Positions 7,817-14,475 of a stretch of DNA of 51,042 nucleotides are shown here, piece after piece (within the stretch, counting starts at the first letter, position 1; each line of letters begins with the position of its first letter). The notes beneath the pieces were generated by a model. It saw only the letters and a list, made by a program, of their open reading frames with translations, did not search any database and had not been told where the DNA came from. The DNA comes from a bacterium. Lineage in GTDB: Bacteria > Moduliflexota > Moduliflexia > Moduliflexales > JAUQPW01. Position numbers and translations under genes: made by a program. The stretch lies in contig JAUQPW010000031.1 of NCBI GenBank assembly GCA_030550175.1, forward strand, positions 1-51,042, read 5' to 3'.

Positions 7817-8770
7817 TCAGCCGTGTATAATGAGATCCTTCAGGGAGTGATTGTTATGTAAACGCTTGATAACCTCTGCTAGAAGGGGTCCCAGGCTAAT
7901 TTCCTGTATAGGAAAAGGTAGATTTCCGGGTCTATCCACACTATTTGTTACTATTAATCGTCGAATAGGTAAAGCACGAAATCGTTCCACAGCCGTACCA
8001 ACGAATAGACCATGGGTCGCTACAACCAGAATATTTGGTAAACAGCCTGCCTCAAGAAGAGCTTCGATAGCTGCTTTGACGGTTCCTCCTGTGCTGATCA
8101 TATCATCCACTATAAGCACAGCACGATCATGAACATCGCCTATAATACCTTTCGTATGGACCTCCTCACCACTAATTCGGGTTTTATAAGCGATAGCTAC
8201 GGGTAATTGGAGAAGTCTAGCGTAACGTTCTGCCAGCTTTATAGCTCCCAGGTCTGGAGAGACCACCAAGGTATTATCCTCTATCCAAGGTCGTACGGCT
8301 TCTGACAGTATAGATACAGCACTTAAGTGTTCCAAGGGGACAGTGAAGATTCCTTCAAGAGCGGTAGTATGAAGATCGACGGCTACTAAACGCTGTATTC
8401 CACTGGTCTTGATAAGATCGGCCACAAGGCGGGCACTAACAGGTTCTCGTCCTCTGGCACGCCGGTCTTGACGTGCATATCCAAGGTATGGAACAATGGC
8501 CGTTAGTTGGGTAGCCCCTGCACGCCGGCAAGCATCAGCCAGAAGGAGGAGTTCCATGAGATGTTCATCTACAGGTGGACTGATAGGTTGGATGAGATAA
8601 ACATCTTGCCCCCGTACACTTTCCTCAATTTCAATATGTAATTCACCGTCTGGAAAGCGTTGTAAGATGCGATTTCCCAGTCGTACATCTAGCTGTTTGG
8701 TAACGGCTTCAGCAAGGGATGGGTTAGCTGAACCTGTAAAGATTATAAAGTTTGTCATCTTAATACTCAT
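7817..8770 (-). CDS. prs: Ribose-phosphate pyrophosphokinase (PRPP synthetase)
   Basis: A 317-aa protein of the usual length. It converts ribose-5-phosphate and ATP to PRPP for nucleotide, NAD and His/Trp synthesis. The divalent-cation motif VDLHT (131-135), the conserved PDLGAIKLAERYA region and the PRPP-binding loop VDDMISTGGT (221-230) are present. The first-domain motif RFPDGE is also seen. The start could be ATG 8770 or ATG 8758; neither has a strong ribosome binding site. Transcription appears to depend on a sigma-54 promoter about 120 bp upstream with four enhancer-like motifs, which is unusual for a housekeeping enzyme and suggests a stress-specific copy. Confidence 0.95.
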   Translation of the reverse strand: MSIKMTNFIIFTGSANPSLAEAVTKQLDVRLGNRILQRFPDGELHIEIEESVRGQDVYLIQPISPPVDEHLMELLLLADACRRAGATQLTAIVPYLGYARQDRRARGREPVSARLVADLIKTSGIQRLVAVDLHTTALEGIFTVPLEHLSAVSILSEAVRPWIEDNTLVVSPDLGAIKLAERYARLLQLPVAIAYKTRISGEEVHTKGIIGDVHDRAVLIVDDMISTGGTVKAAIEALLEAGCLPNILVVATHGLFVGTAVERFRALPIRRLIVTNSVDRPGNLPFPIQEISLGPLLAEVIKRLHNNHSLKDLIIHG

Positions 8771-8890
8771 TTTTTTACCGACACAAAGTTAGACCTGTAG
8801 ATAAACATAGATGAATATAAGTTTACCTACATTTATTTATCGGTTAATATCCTTTACCTTTTATTTATTCGCTTAATACTTAAAAGATAC

Positions 8891-8905
8891 GCAACCTTTG
8901 TGCCA
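8891..8905 (-). promoter_or_regulatory. Sigma-54 promoter of prs
   Basis: Minus strand TGGCAC-AAAGG-TTGC followed by G: near-consensus -24/-12 with exact spacing. Enhancer-like motifs begin 130 bp upstream. Confidence 0.75.
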
Positions 8906-9034
8906 AGAAAGCAAAGGTACAGCTTTTATATGAACAAAGCCCTTTGATAAGGGTTTATAAAAAATACGGATTTAAGCTGGTTGTCTTAATCTCATAATAT
9001 CGATAAAACCTGATATCTTTAGAACCTCAAGCAA

Positions 9035-9051
9035 TGTCATAAATTAAGGCG
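9035..9051 (+). promoter_or_regulatory. Enhancer-like motif (copy 3)
   Basis: TGTCATAAATTAAGGCG, a diverged copy of the 17-bp consensus, followed by AA. It lies about 130 bp upstream of the prs promoter. Confidence 0.4.
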
Positions 9052-9115
9052 AATCTAACTCGTGAAAGATTCTTAATAAATACTGTTTTTGATTTCAACA
9101 AAAATTTATAATATC

Positions 9116-9132
9116 TGTCTTAAAATCTTATG
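9116..9132 (-). promoter_or_regulatory. Enhancer-like motif (copy 4)
   Basis: Plus strand TGTCTTAAAATCTTATG is the reverse orientation of the consensus. It lies 211 bp upstream of the prs -24 element. Confidence 0.5.
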
Positions 9133-9134
9133 TT

Positions 9135-9151
9135 TGTCTTAGCATCTGATA
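9135..9151 (-). promoter_or_regulatory. Enhancer-like motif (copy 5)
   Basis: Plus strand TGTCTTAGCATCTGATA, placed 19 bp after copy 4 in the same orientation, about two helical turns apart, as expected for cooperating activator dimers. Confidence 0.45.
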
Positions 9152-9191
9152 CTTCTTAATTCTCCCTTAATTATTAAGTTTTCACAAGTAT

Positions 9192-9208
9192 TGTAAGGTT
9201 TTAAGACA
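9192..9208 (+). promoter_or_regulatory. Enhancer-like motif (copy 6)
   Basis: TGTAAGGTTTTAAGACA, one mismatch to the TGTAAGATTTTAAGACA subtype. It is the fourth copy upstream of prs. Confidence 0.5.
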
Positions 9209-9353
9209 GAGCTTATATTTTTTTCTTTTTAGTTCAGATGAAGTCTTATACCTGCAATTACCCGTGTAGTTGCCCTTTACGGGAAAAGGTTTCTTGTTTT
9301 AAAGCCCTAGTATAGAGGGATTGCGTATTACTAAAAATAAAAGGAGGATTTAA

Positions 9354-9473
9354 GTGATAAACAAGGCAAAACCCAAAATAGTCATATTAGGCGGTGGATT
9401 GGAGACCACCTTTTACTTACGAATGCGCTTGCCTGAGGCAGCTCCCCATAAGAAATTAAAAGGGAGGATTTGA
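9354..9473 (+). pseudogene. N-terminal remnant of an SQR/NDH-2-like FAD oxidoreductase
   Basis: A GTG start with a strong ribosome binding site (AAGGAGG) opens a 39-codon frame: KPKIVILGGG, an FAD-binding Rossmann start, then LETTFYLRMRLPEAAP. This is how sulfide:quinone-reductase-like flavoproteins begin, but the usual FGG after the glycines is missing and the frame stops after 39 codons. A full enzyme would be about 400 aa. It heads a plus-strand cluster of collapsed genes (DUF2892, efflux adaptor, RND pump). Expression signals survive while the product is almost certainly non-functional. Confidence 0.6.
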
Positions 9474-9475
9474 AA

Positions 9476-9694
9476 ATGACTATCGAGAGATATTTAAGAT
9501 TAATTTCCGGTAGCTTTGTATTAATTAGCCTGTTACTGGGTTATTATTACAGTCCTTACTGGTTTCTGTTTACCGGATTTGTTGCAGTTAATTTGATTCA
9601 GTCTGCGTTTACGAAAAGGAAGCTGCTGAAGCCAACAAGGCACTCGCGGCCTCGACCTTCGATCGTTATAAGTCTCTTCTTGAAAGTCAGATAA
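9476..9694 (+). pseudogene. DUF2892 (YgaP-like) membrane protein with foreign tail
   Basis: ATG with GGGAGG upstream. The first 47 residues or so match DUF2892 (ERYLRLISGSFVLISLLLGY, then SPYWFLFTGF and NLIQSAFT), giving two membrane segments. After QSAFT the expected short C-terminus is replaced by a basic tail read out of frame from the adjacent efflux-adaptor remnant. The membrane part is nearly complete and might still be made; the junction is a deletion scar. Confidence 0.6.
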
Positions 9695-10074
9695 TCAGTC
9701 AGCAGCAGTTCGATGAGGCATAGGCTAAGTACAGAATGGCAGATGCTGAAGTAGACAGGGCTAACAAAGTCCTTTTTGCTATGAAGTGGGATGGGGAATG
9801 GCACATCACCTATGAGGTGTTTCGAGATCTCGGTTTAGCGTTTGCAGCAGTGTTGATTCTCATCTACATTTTAGTAGTCGGCTGGTTTCAATCCTTCAAG
9901 ACTCCGATTACCATTATGACTGCAATCCCTTTCTCCCTGGTTGGGATATTACCTGCCCATGGATTATGGGATACCTTTTTCACGGCAACTTCCATGATTG
10001 GGTTCATTGCTGGAGCCGGAATCGTCGTGCAGAATTCCATTATCCTGGTTGATTTTGTTGAACTCCGATTGTAA
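9607..10074 (+). pseudogene. Fused remnant of efflux adaptor (MFP) and RND pump
   Basis: In one frame, residues such as [22 protein letters not shown] are the coiled-coil of an HlyD/CusB-type adaptor, interrupted by an amber codon at 9721 where Q is expected. After EVDRA the frame passes directly into the C-terminal half of an RND permease ([20 protein letters not shown], then [18 protein letters not shown] and NSIILVDF) and ends after ELRL. The adaptor C-terminus and most of the pump, more than 1000 residues, are missing. An internal ATG at 9736 could yield about 112 aa, but a functional pump is impossible. Confidence 0.75.
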
Positions 10075-10268
10075 ATAAATCTGTTTTAGCTAGGCTTGAA
10101 TAAACAAAAACAGGAGAATATAATATAATGAATATATCAGGATAGATGCGACTAGGATGTCATTGATTACATCGATCACATCAGCATCTGAAAGAAAGCG
10201 TATTGTTCTATTAGAACAAACGAAAAGCTCTATAGGGGTGTGGATAGTATATAAGGAGGATATTGAAC

Positions 10269-10448
10269 ATGACTGAATGGCTGGAACCAATGCTGTTTAT
10301 TGTAGCCTATGTTGTTTTAATGCGTTGGCTATTACCGTACCTTGGTATATCGACTTGAATGGCAAGCTCATGTCAGGTCGAGTTTCGACACGAGCCAGTA
10401 AAAAACAATAATAAAGAATTAAACAACCTGAAAGATATAGCGTTATAG
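10269..10448 (+). CDS. Candidate small membrane selenoprotein (UGA read-through)
   Basis: ATG 10269 follows AAGGAGG. The frame encodes a 29-aa peptide with one membrane segment (FIVAYVVLMRWLL, then PYLGIST) to UGA at 10356-10358, then continues for 29 sense codons to TAG at 10446. The residues around the UGA read LGIST-U-MASSC, placing U and Cys five apart as in a redox pair. Directly downstream is a stem-loop with bacterial SECIS geometry (10366-10395). If UGA is Sec the product is 59 aa with a cytosolic Asn/Lys-rich tail. No selA/B/C/D gene is in the window. Alternative: a 29-aa protein with an ordinary UGA stop. Confidence 0.55.
10366..10395 (+). promoter_or_regulatory. Candidate bacterial SECIS hairpin
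   Basis: GCTCATGTC (10366-10374) pairs with GACACGAGC (10387-10395): eight Watson-Crick pairs and one A-C mismatch. The 12-nt apical loop begins AGGUC, with G as second loop base; CAGGUC also occurs at the apex of the E. coli fdhF SECIS as I recall it. The loop begins 17 nt after the UGA, within the range known for bacterial SECIS elements. Confidence 0.5.
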
Positions 10449-10527
10449 CCATAAACAAGGGCAGATGAGAATGGATTTATAGGTATTGGTCTACGTCTCT
10501 GACAATCTGCCCTGGAAAAATTAGCCT

Positions 10528-11379
10528 TTAGTGTCGAATTAATAACACCGGACAATTTATCTTTTCCAGAATCTCTTGGATGGTTTCCAGGGATAGATCG
10601 GAACTCTCACTGCCTAGTATCAAGATTCCACCCCTTTCCGTCTGGATAGTTTGTATCAGGCTTTGCGCATCCAGCTTATCTAACCACCGATAGCCTACTT
10701 GTAGTTTCCGCCCTTGTAGCCACGCTGTAACTTCGTTTTCTAATCGTTGAGCTACGTCGGATATCTCAGCCAGGATAAGTACAACCAGTCCGTCCCCGTA
10801 GGCTTGGGCCATATCTGCGCCTGTAGCTAAAGCTTGTTTGGCAGACTCTGAACCATCGTAAACGACCAATACCGGTTGCTTAATACTGACACCGTGTTGT
10901 ACTAGTAATACAGGGCGAGGGGCCCTTGCTATAGCCTCTCGTGCTGTGGAACCTAATTCTACGCGTCGGGCTAACTGTCGACTCGACTTCCCTAAGGTGA
11001 GCAGGTCTGCTTCCAATGCGGCTTCCAATACCTCTGAGGTAATGTAACCACGTACAGTACGAAACGACCATCGAACATGTAACTGCTTGGCTGTTGTCGC
11101 CAGAGCCCGACGGGCTTGCTCAGCCTTTACCTTTAACGCCCGCTCCATCTTGGATTTATCCAGTTGTTGACCCACCGTAAAAGGATAACTAACCCCTTGT
11201 GCAAAGGGTAATTCAGCAAGCTGGAGTATATTGATATCTTCGACAAAGAGTCCCAATAATTCTGCCTCCATTCTGGCAGCTAATTCAGCAGCTGCTTCCA
11301 GTGCTGCTAAACTATGGGATGAGGCATCCAGAGCCACCAAAATACGTCGAATAGCGGCTTTAGATTCTTGTTTATTCAT
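10528..11379 (-). CDS. Divergent tandem universal stress protein
   Basis: A 283-aa protein. ATG 11379 is chosen because AAGGGAGA precedes it and it overlaps the stop codon of the Lon-like gene by 8 nt (translational coupling). Residues about 10-150 form a UspA domain (RRILVALDASSHSLAAL, later RVELGSTAREAI); residues 160-283 form a weaker one (VLVVYDGSESAKQAL) that lacks the nucleotide-binding glycines. It differs from the three close USP paralogues of the window. As last gene of the sigma-54 unit with the Lon-like protease, it probably acts in the same stress response. Confidence 0.9.
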   Translation of the reverse strand: MNKQESKAAIRRILVALDASSHSLAALEAAAELAARMEAELLGLFVEDINILQLAELPFAQGVSYPFTVGQQLDKSKMERALKVKAEQARRALATTAKQLHVRWSFRTVRGYITSEVLEAALEADLLTLGKSSRQLARRVELGSTAREAIARAPRPVLLVQHGVSIKQPVLVVYDGSESAKQALATGADMAQAYGDGLVVLILAEISDVAQRLENEVTAWLQGRKLQVGYRWLDKLDAQSLIQTIQTERGGILILGSESSDLSLETIQEILEKINCPVLLIRH

Positions 11380-13792
11380 GAGCATTCTCTCCCTTTGCAG
11401 ATGCAGCAAGGGCCATCCGTTTCTCAGCCAAGGCAATAAGCCGTGCTTCCACCCGCTGGTTAATACTTCCCTCGGGGAAATTTCCAGTTTCATCCCGTTC
11501 ACCAGCCGGTATTCCGGTTAGAATCTCAATTCCCTCATCAACTGTTTCTACAGGATATATATGAAACTTCCCAGCCGCTGCGGCCTCAACAACATCCCGA
11601 CGTAACATCAAGTGTTTTACATTGGAAGCCGGAATCAACACGCCTTGTTTACCCGTTAAACCTCTGGCCTTGCATATGTCAAAAAAACCCTCGATCTTTT
11701 CGTTGACCCCCCCAATGGCCTGTACTTGACCGTGCTGATTCACCGAACCTGTTACGGCCAGGGATTGTCGGATAGGTACCTCTGCAAGGGCTGAAAGTAA
11801 AGCGTACAACTCAGCCGACGAAGCACTATCCCCCTCTACTCCATTGTAGGACTGCTCAAAAACCAGGCTGGCAAAGAGCGAAAGAGGTTTATCTATGGCG
11901 TACCGTGTAGAAAGAAAGCTAGAAAGAATAAGGACTCCTTTAGAATGAATGGGACCTCCCAACTCTACCTCTCGTTCGATGTCTATGACCTCTCCTTTAC
12001 CCAACCGCACACGAGCTGTAATTCGACTGGGACGACCAAAGGCAAACTGACCAAGGTCAATAACTGAAAGACCATTGATCTGACCAATCTTCTCCCCATC
12101 GGTATCTATTAAAATGGTTCCCCGCTGAATTTCCTCTTGTATCCGCTCCCGTATCCGATCAACCCGGCGAATTTGAGCATCAATAGCTCGTTGTACATCG
12201 AAGGCATTTACAATTTTATGACCTGCCTCTCCGGCCCAATAATTAGCCTCACGCAGTAAGTCGGTGATCCTTCGGATATGGGTGGAGAGCTTCTCCGCAT
12301 CACCTACGATACGGGCGCTGTGCTCAATAACACGGGCTACAGCACTCCGTTCAAGGGGTCGTAAACCCTCTTTACGGGTTAAGGTACCAATCAGCCGGGC
12401 ATAGAGAAGATTGTTCTCCAAGGTACGATCCATCCGTTCTTCAAAATCCACTACCACTTTGAACAACTCGTTGAACTCAGGATCAAATTGACAGAGCAGG
12501 TAGTAAAGTAATTGATCGCCGAGCAAGACTACTTTAACATTCAGCGGAATGGGTTCGGGTTCCAGGGATACGGTACTGATTAAATCAAGCATCTGCCCCA
12601 GAGATGTCATATGGATTTTACGGGCTCGCAAGACCCGCTTGAGCCCTTCCCAGGCAAAGGGTTGTGTGAGCACCTTATGGGCATCGAGCATTAAATATCC
12701 TCCGTTTGCTCGGTGTAACGCTCCAGGCTTAATCAAATTAAAGTCGGTTACCAAGGTTCCCAACTGGGAGATGTGCTCAATACGACCAATCAGGTTCTGA
12801 TAAGTGGGATAATCTTCATAGACTACCGGTGCCCCTTGAGCAGTGCTATGATCTACTATCACGTTCACCTGATAACGACGAAATGCGGACGCACCGGTCA
12901 GGAACCGTGATTCCGGGATATTTATAAAAGCAGGCATCTCTTCTGGTCGGCGGAGGAAGTCCTCCGCATTATTGCTTATATCCTGTTGCAGGGCATTGAG
13001 ATAGCTTACTACTTCTGGTAAGACCGTGTATTTCTTTCTCAACTCGTCTATCAAATGACCAACTGCAAACATCACCACCTCATGATTTAGTGCCTTTATC
13101 TTCTCCCGGATCTCTCTTTCCCACTGTGGAATTTTGCGGATAATGTCTTGAAGTTGTTCTTGAAGAGCAGCTACCTCGGATTCTATGCGCTTCCGCTCTG
13201 ACTCCGGAAGCCTTTGAAATTCCTCCGGATTAAGGACCCGATCTCTTCGCATAGGAGCAAACGCTAATCCCAAAGGAGTCTGTAACAGTGCAATACCACG
13301 TTCTTTAGCCTGTTGCTCAAGTTCCTTGAAGGCTTTATCTTGCCGCTCTTTGAATTCCTCTTCAATCACTTGCCTTCGGGTACGGTAGTTCTCACTTTCA
13401 AATACAGCCGGGATGGTAGTGCGCAGTTCCTCTATCAACTGCTCCACATCGCGTCGTAGAATAATTCCTTGACCTGGTGGGAGCCTCAAAGCATGGGGCT
13501 TATGGGGTTGTGAAAAGTTATTGACGTAACACCAATCTGAAGGAGTTGGTTCGGTAACGGCCTTTCTTTTGAGAAACTGTCGTATGACCGCTTGCTTGGC
13601 AGTTTCGGGAGAGCCTATGACAAAGAGATTATACCCTTCCTGTTGAATACCTGTACCAAAATGTATCGCTTCTACAGCCCGGGCCTGTCCAATAATTTCT
13701 GTCAGATCTTCTAGATCCGCCGTAGTCTCAAATGTGAACTGATTCGGATCACAACTTCGATATAAGTCCTTTGGATTCAAAGGCTTAATCAT
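11372..13792 (-). CDS. Lon-related (AAA_32/LonB-like) ATP-dependent protease
   Basis: An 806-aa protein of the Lon-like family related to E. coli YcbZ. The N-terminal and central regions contain an AAA+ module with a long charged coiled insertion (residues about 150-250). The Walker A region reads GSPETAKQ, lacking the canonical second Gly. The C-terminal S16 domain has the Ser-Lys dyad: Ser656 in GDSASSAE and Lys699 in GGVNEKIEG, 43 residues apart as in Lon. It should degrade damaged proteins in the cytoplasm. It lies between a 77-aa protein gene and a USP gene in one sigma-54-driven unit. Confidence 0.93.
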   Translation of the reverse strand: MIKPLNPKDLYRSCDPNQFTFETTADLEDLTEIIGQARAVEAIHFGTGIQQEGYNLFVIGSPETAKQAVIRQFLKRKAVTEPTPSDWCYVNNFSQPHKPHALRLPPGQGIILRRDVEQLIEELRTTIPAVFESENYRTRRQVIEEEFKERQDKAFKELEQQAKERGIALLQTPLGLAFAPMRRDRVLNPEEFQRLPESERKRIESEVAALQEQLQDIIRKIPQWEREIREKIKALNHEVVMFAVGHLIDELRKKYTVLPEVVSYLNALQQDISNNAEDFLRRPEEMPAFINIPESRFLTGASAFRRYQVNVIVDHSTAQGAPVVYEDYPTYQNLIGRIEHISQLGTLVTDFNLIKPGALHRANGGYLMLDAHKVLTQPFAWEGLKRVLRARKIHMTSLGQMLDLISTVSLEPEPIPLNVKVVLLGDQLLYYLLCQFDPEFNELFKVVVDFEERMDRTLENNLLYARLIGTLTRKEGLRPLERSAVARVIEHSARIVGDAEKLSTHIRRITDLLREANYWAGEAGHKIVNAFDVQRAIDAQIRRVDRIRERIQEEIQRGTILIDTDGEKIGQINGLSVIDLGQFAFGRPSRITARVRLGKGEVIDIEREVELGGPIHSKGVLILSSFLSTRYAIDKPLSLFASLVFEQSYNGVEGDSASSAELYALLSALAEVPIRQSLAVTGSVNQHGQVQAIGGVNEKIEGFFDICKARGLTGKQGVLIPASNVKHLMLRRDVVEAAAAGKFHIYPVETVDEGIEILTGIPAGERDETGNFPEGSINQRVEARLIALAEKRMALAASAKGENAHE

Positions 13793-13812
13793 TTCTGGAA
13801 CTCTCCTCTCGT

Positions 13813-14046
13813 CTATTCGAAAACACCCCCTTCACTTGTCAGAATGGGATAGCTAATCCCATCAATGATAACATTATCACTGTATATATTAACAAAGTCA
13901 ATCAAGGCGTCCATAGCTAAAACACTTGCATACTCCGAATTTTTATAAGCTTTGGATACTTCTTCACTGAAAATAGAAATAAGCTCCTCTAGCGTGTATT
14001 CCTTCTTGAAAGAAAACGGTCTTTGTTTTTTAAGTGCGGCTACCAT
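13813..14046 (-). CDS. Conserved-looking small protein, first gene of the Lon-like operon
   Basis: A 77-aa protein starting at ATG 14046, where AAAGGGAA gives a ribosome binding site; a start at 14094 is less likely. It is mixed alpha/beta with no Cys, no signal peptide and no membrane segment. Motifs such as YTLEELISIFSEEV and YASVLAMDALIDFVN can be seen, but I recognise no family. It lies 20 bp upstream of the Lon-like gene and 144 bp downstream of a sigma-54 promoter, so it may be an adaptor or modulator of the protease; that is inference from position only. Confidence 0.65.
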   Translation of the reverse strand: MVAALKKQRPFSFKKEYTLEELISIFSEEVSKAYKNSEYASVLAMDALIDFVNIYSDNVIIDGISYPILTSEGGVFE

Positions 14047-14189
14047 TTTTTTGTTCCCTTTAAAGCACGGCTCGTTTTTTGAACGCCTGAGCAACTTAAA
14101 ACAAGCCCTACTTCCTTCATTAGATTATGTTTGCTTAATCTGAAAGCTTGATCAACCAACCTTACTTTTGTACTTTATACTTAAAGTAA

Positions 14190-14204
14190 GCAAACTTTTT
14201 GCCA
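14190..14204 (-). promoter_or_regulatory. Sigma-54 promoter of the Lon-like/USP operon
   Basis: Minus strand TGGCAA-AAAGT-TTGC followed by TT, exact spacing. Two enhancer-like motifs lie 105 and 160 bp upstream. Confidence 0.65.
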
Positions 14205-14308
14205 AAAGATTAAAGGGATGACCTATATAGACAAAGCCTCTTAATAATGAATGACTTATTAATTATCAACCTCGATAATGGTTTATTAAAAGAGATAGAT
14301 CTAATTTG

Positions 14309-14325
14309 TGTCCTAAAATTCTTCA
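14309..14325 (-). promoter_or_regulatory. Enhancer-like motif (copy 7)
   Basis: Minus strand TGAAGAATTTTAGGACA, a diverged copy of the consensus, 105 bp upstream of the -24 element at 14204. Confidence 0.4.
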
Positions 14326-14363
14326 ATACAATCGAAACTTAATAATTTTGGTGTTTTAAATAG

Positions 14364-14380
14364 TGTCAGAAATTAAGACG
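14364..14380 (+). promoter_or_regulatory. Enhancer-like motif (copy 8)
   Basis: TGTCAGAAATTAAGACG followed by AAA: only the last base differs from consensus. It is in the gap between the P-type ATPase 3' end and the Lon-operon promoter. Confidence 0.6.
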
Positions 14381-14475
14381 AAACAGAGGATTTACCTGTG
14401 AACAACAAGCGATTTTCCTTCTCTTGTTTTCTATCTGAAGAATATGATTTTGGATACTTAACTTATATCCTTGCT

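Noticed and set aside
9300..9345. Possible sigma-54 promoter before the SQR-like remnant (AGTATAGAGGGATTGC)
   Set aside because: It lacks the GG of the -24 box at the required distance.
10356..10446. Frame after the UGA as a separate 29-aa gene starting at ATG 10359
   Set aside because: There is no ribosome binding site of its own and the SECIS-like hairpin would sit inside it; read-through explains the layout better, though it is not proven.
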